Part shown: piece after piece, positions 8,516 through 16,002 of the stretch
Layout of the letters: each line of letters begins with the position of its first letter
Position numbering within the stretch: position 1 is the first letter of the stretch
Assembly (NCBI GenBank): GCA_035499655.1
Contig: DATJYL010000141.1
Location: 1-56,586, forward strand
Direction: 5' to 3'
Length of the DNA stretch: 56,586 nt
Origin: Pirellulales bacterium
Lineage (GTDB): Bacteria > Planctomycetota > Planctomycetia > Pirellulales > JADZDJ01
Notes under the pieces: generated by a model
Told to the model about the DNA's origin: nothing
The model's input: only the letters and a program-made list of their open reading frames with translations
Database searches by the model: none
Position numbers and translations under genes: made by a program

Positions 8516-9709
8516 TCAGCCGGAATGGCCGTGCAGCCGCGCAAATAGCCAACTCGACGAAGCCTCTTCGTCCCGCCGGCCGGCTTCTTCCTCGCCGCGG
8601 CGTCGTAAATAATAAGTCGCGCCGGCTCCCAGCGCCGCCGCACTCACCGCGGCGATCATGGGCACTAGGTGCATGTCGTCCAACCAGTGGCTGACCTCAG
8701 TTCCCAGCGATTCCATTTCGCTCATCACCGTGTGCAACGCCCGTTCGATGCCTCTCATGTCGAGCGGAATGCCTGCCAGCGACGCCTTGCAAACCGTCGT
8801 TTCGGCCTGCCCAACCGTTGCACGAGAATGGATGAAAGCTGCGTCTGTCAGCCGCTCGACTTGAATGCCGTTGCCTGATCCTGCCGTTTGGAAGGCCGAA
8901 CGCACAGCCGTCGCCGTATTCACCACAATGTTCGCCGGAGCTTGGGCACCGACGAAAGTTTGCATCCAGGCAGTGCCCGCGCCGTCAAGCAGAGGAATCG
9001 AAGGCGCCACGGAAGCGATGGCGGAAAACAACGCCGTTTTCATCGAGCCCGCCGCCGCATACGCCGACGTAACCAATGCGGAATGCGAATTAACCGCCGC
9101 CGTGAAATCGGCGGGCGTCACACGAACGGTCGTTGCCAATGGCGTTTGGCTGGGCGACATCGCACTGGCCGGGTGTGGCAGGGCGTCCAGGGACGGACTA
9201 ACGTTGGGCTTCATCCCGCCGGCCGGAGCAACATCGGCACGTAAATTTGACCCACTCTGGCCCGCTGGGGTGCCAGATTCTGCGTACATCGCGCTTGAAT
9301 TGTTGCTGGTCGTGCTGAAGATCACAATCAATTCGGTCGGCGCGCCGAATACGATGCCCATCGATCCCCCGCCCACTCCACCATAATCTGCCAGGTCCAT
9401 GCTCATCATCGGCGGTTCGTAAAATCCAAATCCGACGGGAGCAAAGCCGCCCGATTCGGCGTACATCGATCCCATGTTGTCGGAATAGTGTGACGCAACG
9501 CCGAATGAACCACCGCCGATTTTTTGGGACGCTTCGCCAATCGCATTGATGTCACGGTCGCCGCTGAACATGACCGTCGGCGCGACCGGTAAATCGAACA
9601 ACGCTCCGCCGTTCAACACGCAGCGCGATTCAAGTCGTTCGATTTTTCGCGCTCCCCGAGTTCGATACAGCGCGCGACCAGACGGGGCACGGCCAAGAAA
9701 TCTCTCCAT
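8516..9709 (-). CDS. LEPR-XLL-motif protein with a C-terminal transmembrane helix
   Basis: 397 aa; not recognised as a known enzyme. AAGGA nine bases before the ATG supports the start. Residues about 22-34 carry the motif RKIERLESRCVLNG shared with three other proteins here. The middle is Ala/Ser/Gly-rich without clear domains. One hydrophobic helix lies near the end (about 350-368, MIAAVSAAALGAGATYY), followed by a basic then acidic 29-residue tail (RRRGEEEAGRR). That topology predicts a large extracytoplasmic part and a short cytoplasmic tail. It is first in the minus-strand cluster with an ECF sigma factor and a kinase. A sensor or membrane-bound regulator is possible but unproven. Confidence 0.75.
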   Translation of the reverse strand: MERFLGRAPSGRALYRTRGARKIERLESRCVLNGGALFDLPVAPTVMFSGDRDINAIGEASQKIGGGSFGVASHYSDNMGSMYAESGGFAPVGFGFYEPPMMSMDLADYGGVGGGSMGIVFGAPTELIVIFSTTSNNSSAMYAESGTPAGQSGSNLRADVAPAGGMKPNVSPSLDALPHPASAMSPSQTPLATTVRVTPADFTAAVNSHSALVTSAYAAAGSMKTALFSAIASVAPSIPLLDGAGTAWMQTFVGAQAPANIVVNTATAVRSAFQTAGSGNGIQVERLTDAAFIHSRATVGQAETTVCKASLAGIPLDMRGIERALHTVMSEMESLGTEVSHWLDDMHLVPMIAAVSAAALGAGATYYLRRRGEEEAGRRDEEASSSWLFARLHGHSG

Positions 9710-10152
9710 GAGAGTGTTCCTTAAAGCGAAAAGATAGGCGGGATGAAGCGTAGAAAGCGGGTTCGGCTACCGCACTGCATGTCTACAATTTATCTGTTTC
9801 CAGTGTATTTGCTTTCTTGCCCCAAAGTCAATCATTCGGACGAAAAATCGATCTTATTTCCCGCCACGAGACTCCCGTAGGAATTTTTGATTTTTTTGCG
9901 CGCGCTAAAACAGTCGCGTTTCGTTCTTAATGATAGCCACCGGCGAATCTTGGGGCGGAGCTGTCGATTTCCAGTCGCTATTGGTTTGCGTAAGGCATTA
10001 AGCGGCACGGAATTCACGCCTCTCCTTTCCCCAATTTGACGCCTCGCCTGCCGAACCCAGATCGGCAGTGGTTCACTCGCAGATTTGTTCAGGCATCGTT
10101 AGTTCGCTAGCACAACCATCAACTCAGGGGCGTCCGTTGCGGAGTTGCGACC
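9710..10152. other. Divergent intergenic region between two LEPR-motif genes
   Basis: 443 bases between divergently transcribed genes; it must hold promoters for both. AT-richer than its surroundings around 9785-9905 (runs such as ATTTTTGATTTTTTTG). GGAG at 10141-10144 is the Shine-Dalgarno site of the right-hand gene. No defined operator recognised. Confidence 0.5.
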
Positions 10153-11232
10153 ATGACTCGAAATTTCAACAACGCGAATCGCCCGTTACGCATCGAACGT
10201 TTGGAACAGCGGCAACTGCTTTGCGGAGCGGCCGCCACAGGCTCCCTCTTGCAAGCAGCCGCTCATAGCGCGTTGGTTGCCGGAGCGCACACTTCCTCCG
10301 CCGTGACAAACACCTTGAAATCTTCCACCAGTAGCGGCGCGTCGGACGAAAGCACTGACACTTATTTTTTTGCCACGCTCACCAATAGCTCAGGCGAAAT
10401 CGTCGGCACCGCCTCATTCGAAACGGAAGTCAGCGGCACGACAACCAAGGAAAGCTTGGTTATCGCGGTGGTTGGCGGTGCAGCCAATGCCAGTTACGAA
10501 GTGACGGTGGGCACTACCGACCTGGGTGCGCTCACGACCGATGCCAACGGCAACGGCCGCCTAATTCTAACCTCGTCCACTTCCACGAGCAGCACCACGT
10601 CCAGTGCCGCAACCGCCAATTGCGCCGGCACAGGCAACACCACGACCGGCACGTTGCCCACCGGTTTTACTTTGGCGGCCGGCGCGACCATCAACTTGGC
10701 TTCGACCGACACCACGGTCGATCCGCTAAACGGCACATTCGCCGCCTCCACCGGCGAAATTGGCGAGGGCAACGGCAACGGTTATGGCGGCAATGGCTAC
10801 GGCGGCTGCCACGGATCCGATGCCTCCATCACCCGCTCGGTCGCCACGCTGACCGATTCCGCTTCCGGCGCGACGGTTGGAAAATCGGTGTTCACTACCA
10901 TTACGCACAGCGACGGCACCACGGTGGACATTCTGCGAGTGCATTTGACGGGCACCGATGTCAGCAGCACCTTCGATGTTTCCGTCGACGGCACCGATGT
11001 CGGCTCCATCACCACCGACGCCAACGGCAACGGTTATTTGATCCTGTCATCCAATCCCAAAACTTCCAACGTCGGCCAGTTGCCTTCCGGCATTACCTCG
11101 CCGACAGCTATCACTATTACCAACAGCGTTACAGGCACCACAATTACCGGTAATTACAGCGCTTCGTCGTCGTCCAGCGCTGCCGGCGGTGTGCTTGCCT
11201 CCGCGAATAGATTTTTTCTGCGAAGATGGTAA
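10153..11232 (+). CDS. Exported LEPR-XLL-motif protein with a duplicated domain
   Basis: 359 aa, function not recognised. GGAG eight bases upstream supports the ATG. Residues 13-25 show the motif LRIERLEQRQLLCG. Two copies of one domain are visible: residues about 71-141 (ATLTNSSGEIVGTASF ... YEVTVGTTDLGALTTDANGNG) and about 224-300 (ATLTDSASGATVGKSVF ... FDVSVDGTDVGSITTDANGNG). They share V-T-D-(L/V)G-(A/S)-(L/I)-TTDANGNG-x-LIL(T/S)S. A Gly/Asn-rich linker (GNGNGYGGNGYGG) separates them. The TTDANGNG loop looks like a metal-binding or tight-turn element, but this is only a shape argument. The gene lies 95 bases before the sedolisin gene on the same strand, so the two may be co-expressed. Confidence 0.8.
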   Translation: MTRNFNNANRPLRIERLEQRQLLCGAAATGSLLQAAAHSALVAGAHTSSAVTNTLKSSTSSGASDESTDTYFFATLTNSSGEIVGTASFETEVSGTTTKESLVIAVVGGAANASYEVTVGTTDLGALTTDANGNGRLILTSSTSTSSTTSSAATANCAGTGNTTTGTLPTGFTLAAGATINLASTDTTVDPLNGTFAASTGEIGEGNGNGYGGNGYGGCHGSDASITRSVATLTDSASGATVGKSVFTTITHSDGTTVDILRVHLTGTDVSSTFDVSVDGTDVGSITTDANGNGYLILSSNPKTSNVGQLPSGITSPTAITITNSVTGTTITGNYSASSSSSAAGGVLASANRFFLRRW

Positions 11233-11327
11233 ACTGATCGTCATACCAAAGTGTGAATGCCTGTTCGGCAACCGAAAGCTCCCCGCATAGGTCTACCCGC
11301 CTGAGAGACAGAAGGAAACGACCCGAC

Positions 11328-12926
11328 ATGAAAGCGCCAATCCGCCGTGGGCGTGCATTGAAAATCGAAACGCTGGAAGTCCGCCAAGTGCTGAGCGCTT
11401 CGACAGCCAGCCTGCTTGTGACGCCCAATTTGCTCGTTGTTCCCGATGCCAATTCGTCCACCGTGCAAGGCTTTTCCCCCGCGCAAATCAAAGCCGCTTA
11501 TTCGTTCAGCGGAATTACCTTTGGCAGCACTGTGGCCACCGGAGCGGGCGAAACTATCGCCATTGTCGACGCCTACAACGACCCAAACATCGTCAGCGAC
11601 CTGGCCACGTTCGATAAGCAATTCGGACTGGCGGCTCCCCCCAGCTTCAAAGTCGTCAACGAATCCGGCGGCACCAGCTTGCCGCAAAACGATCAGGGCT
11701 GGGCTGCCGAAATCGCTCTTGATGTCGAATGGGCCCATTCCATTGCGCCGGGTGCAAATATCTTGCTGGTCGAGGCCAGTTCCGCAAACACTTCCGATTT
11801 AGACAAAGCGGAAGATTTTGCCCGTAATGCCTCCGGCGTCGTCGTCGTGTCTAACAGTTGGGGCGGCAGCGAATACAACGGCGAATCATCGGAAGATGCG
11901 CACTTCACGTCCCCGTCAGGCAAAGGCGTCGCGTTCACCGTGGCGGCCGGCGACGATGGCACGGGAGCGGAGTATCCGTCGGCTTCGCCCGATGTCGTCA
12001 GCGTGGGCGGCACGTCGCTTCGGGTCACTTCATCGGGCAGTTATTCCAGCGAAAGCGTGTGGTCCGATGGCGGCGGCGGCGACAGCCGATACGAAGGCTT
12101 GCCCAGCTATCAAACCGGACTGGGAATATCCAATCGCGGCACACCCGACGTTTCGTACGACGCCAATCCCAACACCGGCGTGGCCGTTTACGACAGTTAC
12201 GGCAGCGGCGGTTGGGCTGAGTACGGCGGAACCAGCATCGGCGCACCACAATGGGCTGGGCTAATTGCCCTGGCCGATCAGGGTCGATCACTCGCCCATG
12301 AAAGCTCGCTGTCCAACGTTCAGGATGTGCTGTACGCACTTCCCAAAAGCGACTTCCACGATATTACCTCCGGCTCCGACGGTAACTCGGCTGCCACCGG
12401 GTACGATTTGGCTTCCGGTCTGGGCACTCCGATTGCCAGCAGTGTCATTCGCGATTTGGTTGCCTATACCGGTTCGACCACTTTCACGCAGGCTTCACCG
12501 GTGACCACAACTCGCGGCCACGGATTCTTCTTCGGTTTCGGTGGCTTCGGCGGGTTTGGCGGCGGTTTCTTCTTCGGCTTCGATGTGCCCTCCGGCGGAC
12601 AGGGCGCCATTGCGGCCGGCTCTGCAACCGATTCGGCCGACAGCGGCGGTGCTTCCGGAGCGGCTTTGCCAAGCAATGCCGCCATTTCGGCGATCGATTC
12701 GTTCTTTGCCGGCGTCAACGACAATAATTCCTCTTCCACGTCCGGGTTGACATCGAACGATTCGCTGGCCGCCGACAATGGCGCCACCTTGCAACAAATT
12801 ACCGTCGATCAATCCGACGCCGGCGATGGGTCCGCTTGCTCCTCAGCATTATCAACGGATGCAGGCGCCGTTTTGTCGCTGTCCGGCAATTTGGTCGATG
12901 CCCACTTTGCATCGCTGGACGGTTAA
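11328..12926 (+). CDS. Sedolisin-family (S53) serine-carboxyl protease with LEPR-XLL N-terminus
   Basis: 532 aa. The start at 11328 is chosen because GAAGGA lies 11 bases upstream and the protein then begins MKAPIRRG with the motif LKIETLEVRQVLSA; an earlier in-frame start at 11253 would add 25 unneeded residues. The S53 catalytic set is visible: E128 and D132 in AAEIALDVEW, the oxyanion aspartate D209 in VAAGDDG, and S303 in YGGTSIGAPQWAGL. A late TGYDLASGLGTP motif is also typical. There is little room for the long pro-domain of classic sedolisins. After about residue 395 comes a Gly/Phe-rich stretch (FFFGFGGFGGFGGGFF) and a Ser/Asp-rich tail of about 120 residues. A secreted acid-type protease is likely. 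A decayed copy of its last 120 bp lies at 15851-15972. Confidence 0.92.
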   Translation: MKAPIRRGRALKIETLEVRQVLSASTASLLVTPNLLVVPDANSSTVQGFSPAQIKAAYSFSGITFGSTVATGAGETIAIVDAYNDPNIVSDLATFDKQFGLAAPPSFKVVNESGGTSLPQNDQGWAAEIALDVEWAHSIAPGANILLVEASSANTSDLDKAEDFARNASGVVVVSNSWGGSEYNGESSEDAHFTSPSGKGVAFTVAAGDDGTGAEYPSASPDVVSVGGTSLRVTSSGSYSSESVWSDGGGGDSRYEGLPSYQTGLGISNRGTPDVSYDANPNTGVAVYDSYGSGGWAEYGGTSIGAPQWAGLIALADQGRSLAHESSLSNVQDVLYALPKSDFHDITSGSDGNSAATGYDLASGLGTPIASSVIRDLVAYTGSTTFTQASPVTTTRGHGFFFGFGGFGGFGGGFFFGFDVPSGGQGAIAAGSATDSADSGGASGAALPSNAAISAIDSFFAGVNDNNSSSTSGLTSNDSLAADNGATLQQITVDQSDAGDGSACSSALSTDAGAVLSLSGNLVDAHFASLDG

Positions 12927-13071
12927 TCTGTCGCACAGCCCGTGGCGTCACACAATGCCATAGAACACAGCAGGATGGATTTCCCGATCCCCACGATCCC
13001 CACGATCCCCCAAGGATCCATCCTCTCGGCGAAGGGACTCGCCGTCTATCAATGCGGTGAGTGATTCCAAA

Positions 13072-13094
13072 CCCACGGGCTTGCGACCCGTGGG
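13072..13094. repeat. CCCACGGG/CCCGTGGG hairpin between convergent genes
   Basis: Perfect 8-bp stem with a 7-base loop in the 219-base gap between the sedolisin gene and the convergent CARDB gene. There is no T-run, so it resembles a dispersed palindrome rather than a classic terminator. The same gap has a small tandem of CCCCACGAT (about 12986-13010) enclosed by GGATGGAT (12972) and ATCCATCC (13015). Confidence 0.6.
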
Positions 13095-13145
13095 CTTAGA
13101 TGGCTATTGATGTTTATCTGCCGTTCAGTTGGAGTTATCTGCCGG

Positions 13146-14693
13146 TCAATTGGCGGTGGTTTCCAGGGCGGCCCGATCGACCACGGCCGTGTTGTTGGTC
13201 TCGTCGATTTCGGCCACGTTATTCAGTATGTCGACGCCAATGAACAATTTGGTGAAGACGGCGGGCTTGCCCTCAGGACCGGCCATTCTTAAAGCCGCTT
13301 GCGGCAGCCGCACAGAGACCGTTCTCACTTCGCCGGCGGCCAGCGAGTCGATTTCGACAATCGCTCGCGGGGCGTCGTCGGACAGCTTATCGCCGAGTCC
13401 GGCGAAAACTCCGATCAGGAACTTGCCGGCCGCTTGCGTGCCTTGGTTGCGGAACTTTACGGTGTAAGCCGGACCGGCAACCAACGTGGCCGGAGCGTCC
13501 AAGCGGACATCTTCCAGCACCAGGTCTGCGCCGGTCGTAGCCTTGGCAGCCGCTGCAGCGGAAGGTGTGGTGGAAGCATTCGGCGTTGCATCGGTGGTCG
13601 TCGTGGTGTCCGTGGTGGTTGCAGACGAATTGGAGACGCTGCTGTCATCGAACCCGCCCCCGAAGACCGAGCCGCCCGAGGTCATCGGAGGCTTCATATT
13701 GCCTGGCTTCGTTGTTCCGCTGTTCGAAGTCGGCGGGGCAAAACCGGTGTTGAAGCCGGTGGAGGCAACCACCTTGCTGACCGGTTGCATTGTCTCTCCT
13801 TTGGAGATAGTTGTGCCCGGGATACCGGTCGTGTTGTGAACGTCCATCTTGCTTTGCGTGGCAACTTTGCCTGGGGTGAAGAATGTTTGCCCCACAATGG
13901 CGTTCTCGTAGCCGGCAGTCGCATCGACAGGGCTGACGTTGCGGTTGCTGACCTGGGTGGCCTTATTGAGAGCGTTTTCGCTGCCGGCTCCGTGGTAAAT
14001 GGTGTTGCCTGCGCTGAAACGGGCGTCAGGTGGAATCGGCGCTAATCCGGAGCCCGTCAAAACAAGCGTGAGGGTGATCGGCGCCCCACAAGTCGCTTCC
14101 GTAAGCCCAATCGCCCCGTTGACAATAGGCCCCAGGTCCGATTCTAAGCCGGAAACAACATTTCCAAGTCCACCGGCCAGGCCGCCTAGCAAATCCATCG
14201 TATGCATGGGCTGGACGGAGTTGGCCATGACGCGGTTTGAATTCAGTGCAGTCCTATTGGGATTAAAGTTCGTCGATTGATCGATGGCCCCTGCCGTCGC
14301 GGCTTTGGCACTGACGGCATTGGCGGTAACGTGGTCTTGCGAACCGACGGTCGTGGGAACGGTTGATTTGCCGCTGATTCCGCTTAGGTTGGCTTTTTGG
14401 ACCGCGCTGGTGGTCGAGGCGGAGCCGGCCGTCGTGCTGAAGTTGCCCAGCTTGTTGCCGCTGGGGGGAGGAATGGGAATTGAAGGAGTCGCAGCCAATG
14501 TTTTAACGCTCTTGCTTGAAAACTGGGTATTGATCGTGGAGCCGTTGGAGGCATGAGAAACGGCATGGCTTGCGCCGCTGCTGCTGCTGCCGCCACCACC
14601 GCCGCCATGAGCCAGCGCCACTTGCGGAATGGCCGTTCCCACGGTCGCCAGGGTTAATAACACGATTCGGAAATTACTTGTTACAGTTTTCAT
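13146..14693 (-). CDS. Secreted CARDB-domain protein
   Basis: 515 aa. A signal peptide is clear (MKTVTSNF, hydrophobic core, cleavage after QVALA). The mature N-terminus is His/Gly/Ser-rich (GGGGGGSSSSG), and the middle is low complexity. Residues about 389-505 form a CARDB-type Ig-like domain (VKFRNQGTQAAGKF, RLPQAALRM, DETNNTAVVD), a fold found in bacterial surface proteins that mediates adhesion or packing. No catalytic motif is seen. The 18 bases just upstream of the start (14695-14712) recur almost exactly before the next secreted gene, so the two probably share expression signals. Confidence 0.82.
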   Translation of the reverse strand: MKTVTSNFRIVLLTLATVGTAIPQVALAHGGGGGGSSSSGASHAVSHASNGSTINTQFSSKSVKTLAATPSIPIPPPSGNKLGNFSTTAGSASTTSAVQKANLSGISGKSTVPTTVGSQDHVTANAVSAKAATAGAIDQSTNFNPNRTALNSNRVMANSVQPMHTMDLLGGLAGGLGNVVSGLESDLGPIVNGAIGLTEATCGAPITLTLVLTGSGLAPIPPDARFSAGNTIYHGAGSENALNKATQVSNRNVSPVDATAGYENAIVGQTFFTPGKVATQSKMDVHNTTGIPGTTISKGETMQPVSKVVASTGFNTGFAPPTSNSGTTKPGNMKPPMTSGGSVFGGGFDDSSVSNSSATTTDTTTTTDATPNASTTPSAAAAAKATTGADLVLEDVRLDAPATLVAGPAYTVKFRNQGTQAAGKFLIGVFAGLGDKLSDDAPRAIVEIDSLAAGEVRTVSVRLPQAALRMAGPEGKPAVFTKLFIGVDILNNVAEIDETNNTAVVDRAALETTAN

Positions 14694-14694
14694 G

Positions 14695-14712
14695 ATCCAC
14701 GCTCGCTTTCTT
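14695..14712 (-). promoter_or_regulatory. Shared leader block upstream of the CARDB gene
   Basis: On the minus strand AAGAAAG(C)GAGCGTGGAT precedes the ATG. The same block with one change lies at 15729-15746 before the second secreted gene. About 80 bases upstream of each start there is also a common TTCACGCT-type motif (near 14770 and 15800). Conservation outside the coding part suggests a shared promoter or leader, or a common ancestor. Confidence 0.5.
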
Positions 14713-14854
14713 GGATTTTGAAGGTTATTTGGGGACGGCCATGCCGGCCTTCACTCTTATTGAGCGTGAAACTGGGACAGATGTTACGGGAAGCATCCCG
14801 GCGGGCTGGTAGTTCAGGAACATGCTGCCCACGGTCGCCGCTCTATAGAAGCGC

Positions 14855-14897
14855 AAAAAACCGCGGTGTTTGCCGGCCATTACCGACAAACACCGCG
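14855..14897 (-). terminator. Strong rho-independent terminator
   Basis: Read on the minus strand: an 11-bp perfect stem CGCGGTGTTTG/CAAACACCGCG (14897-14887 with 14872-14862), a 14-base loop, then a run of six T. It begins 30 bases after the stop of the secreted protein at 14927-15730 and should end that transcript. Confidence 0.9.
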
Positions 14898-14926
14898 AAG
14901 GATTGCCCAATTTATCGCAGGTTTTG

Positions 14927-15730
14927 TTACTTAATGTGCGGCACTGAGCCGCCTGGCGGCAGGCTGCTGAGGGGCACGGCGATGTTCATTGGATCAAGAT
15001 GATAAATACTGCGGTTAAGGAAGGGGTCCGGTCGGCTGGTTAAGGGGGGATTCTGCTGCTCATCCGTCAGTTCGGTGTGATCGCCGGAGATGTTCTTGAT
15101 GCCGGTTTTCGTCGGCGCGAATTGGCTATCCAGTGTTCGGGGTGAGGCATAAAGAGCGCGTTCCAGCGGCGACAACAGCCCTGTACCCGCCGGTCCTTCA
15201 CCGCCAAGACCGGTTTGCGCATCTGTTAATTCGGTGTGGTCACCGTTAATGTTTTTGATGTCGGTTTTGGTCGAGGCAAATTGACTGCTTCGAGTCTGGT
15301 TGGTCACGGTTTCGGAATGTTCCAGCAGACTACTGATTCGTTCAGGTTCCTTGTTGCCGCCATGCACATTATCACTGCCAGTTGGCTGAGCTGTAATGTG
15401 CAATGTTTGGGGCGAATTGAATTGCGAGAGCACCTGGCCGGGCAATTTCGGGCCCAGCTGGCTGAGATTGACATGTTCGGATTCGTTGAACGACTTCGAC
15501 AGGTGAAACGGATCCTGGTGGGGAGAACGCTTCGGCACCGGAACTTCGCTGGTCGAAATTTTCCCAAGCGTGTTGCCCGAAGTAGACAACGAGCCGCTGG
15601 AGGAATGAATCGCAGACACGTGCGAAACGGAACTGGGGCCTTTGGCCCAAACCGAGGACGGCATCAACATGCTGGCAGTCGCCAGGATCGAGACCGTATT
15701 ACGTAAATATTTATTGAAACTCGTCATCAT
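14927..15730 (-). CDS. Small secreted protein with two internal repeats
   Basis: 267 aa. Signal peptide (MMTSFNKYLRN, hydrophobic core, cleavage near SVWAKG). The mature protein is Ser/His-rich and carries two copies of a motif: SQFASTKTDIKNINGDHTEL and SQFAPTKTGIKNISGDHTEL. No known domain is recognised. Two ATG codons stand in tandem at 15730 and 15727; alignment of the leader with that of the CARDB gene favours 15727, but they differ by one residue only. A strong terminator follows. An exported structural or matrix protein is plausible; the function is unknown. Confidence 0.75.
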   Translation of the reverse strand: MMTSFNKYLRNTVSILATASMLMPSSVWAKGPSSVSHVSAIHSSSGSLSTSGNTLGKISTSEVPVPKRSPHQDPFHLSKSFNESEHVNLSQLGPKLPGQVLSQFNSPQTLHITAQPTGSDNVHGGNKEPERISSLLEHSETVTNQTRSSQFASTKTDIKNINGDHTELTDAQTGLGGEGPAGTGLLSPLERALYASPRTLDSQFAPTKTGIKNISGDHTELTDEQQNPPLTSRPDPFLNRSIYHLDPMNIAVPLSSLPPGGSVPHIK

Positions 15731-15746
15731 CCACGCTCACTTTCTT
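15729..15746 (-). promoter_or_regulatory. Shared leader block upstream of the second secreted gene
   Basis: Minus-strand AAGAAAG(T)GAGCGTGGAT, 17 of 18 bases as at 14695-14712. It overlaps the first of the two tandem ATG codons, which favours translation from the second. Confidence 0.5.
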
Positions 15747-15850
15747 AATTGCAGATGCGGCCGCCGAAATAGCAGCCGTATACCCCTATAAGCGTGAATC
15801 CAGAAGCTTTGTTGCAGATAATTTCGAACATACGGGCTGACTTTTGCGTT

Positions 15851-15972
15851 AACCATCGATCAAACCGCGATGGCAATAGTCCGCTTGCTCGTCAGCATGA
15901 TTGATCGATGTGGCCGCCGAATTGTCGCTGTCCGGCAATGAAGTCGATGCCCACTTTGCATCGCTGGACGGG
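15851..15972 (+). pseudogene. Decayed copy of the 3' end of the sedolisin gene
   Basis: The segment aligns with 12801-12923, the last 41 codons of the sedolisin gene, in the same orientation. The final 51 bases (15922-15972 against 12873-12923) differ at only three or four positions and encode the same SLSGN-x-VDAHFASLDG. Upstream, a 2-base length difference and an in-frame TGA break the frame. No protease domain is present, so this is a relic of a second sedolisin-like gene or of a partial duplication. Confidence 0.8.
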
Positions 15973-16002
15973 TGTGCGTCAACGCAGAGTTTATCTCATC
16001 CG

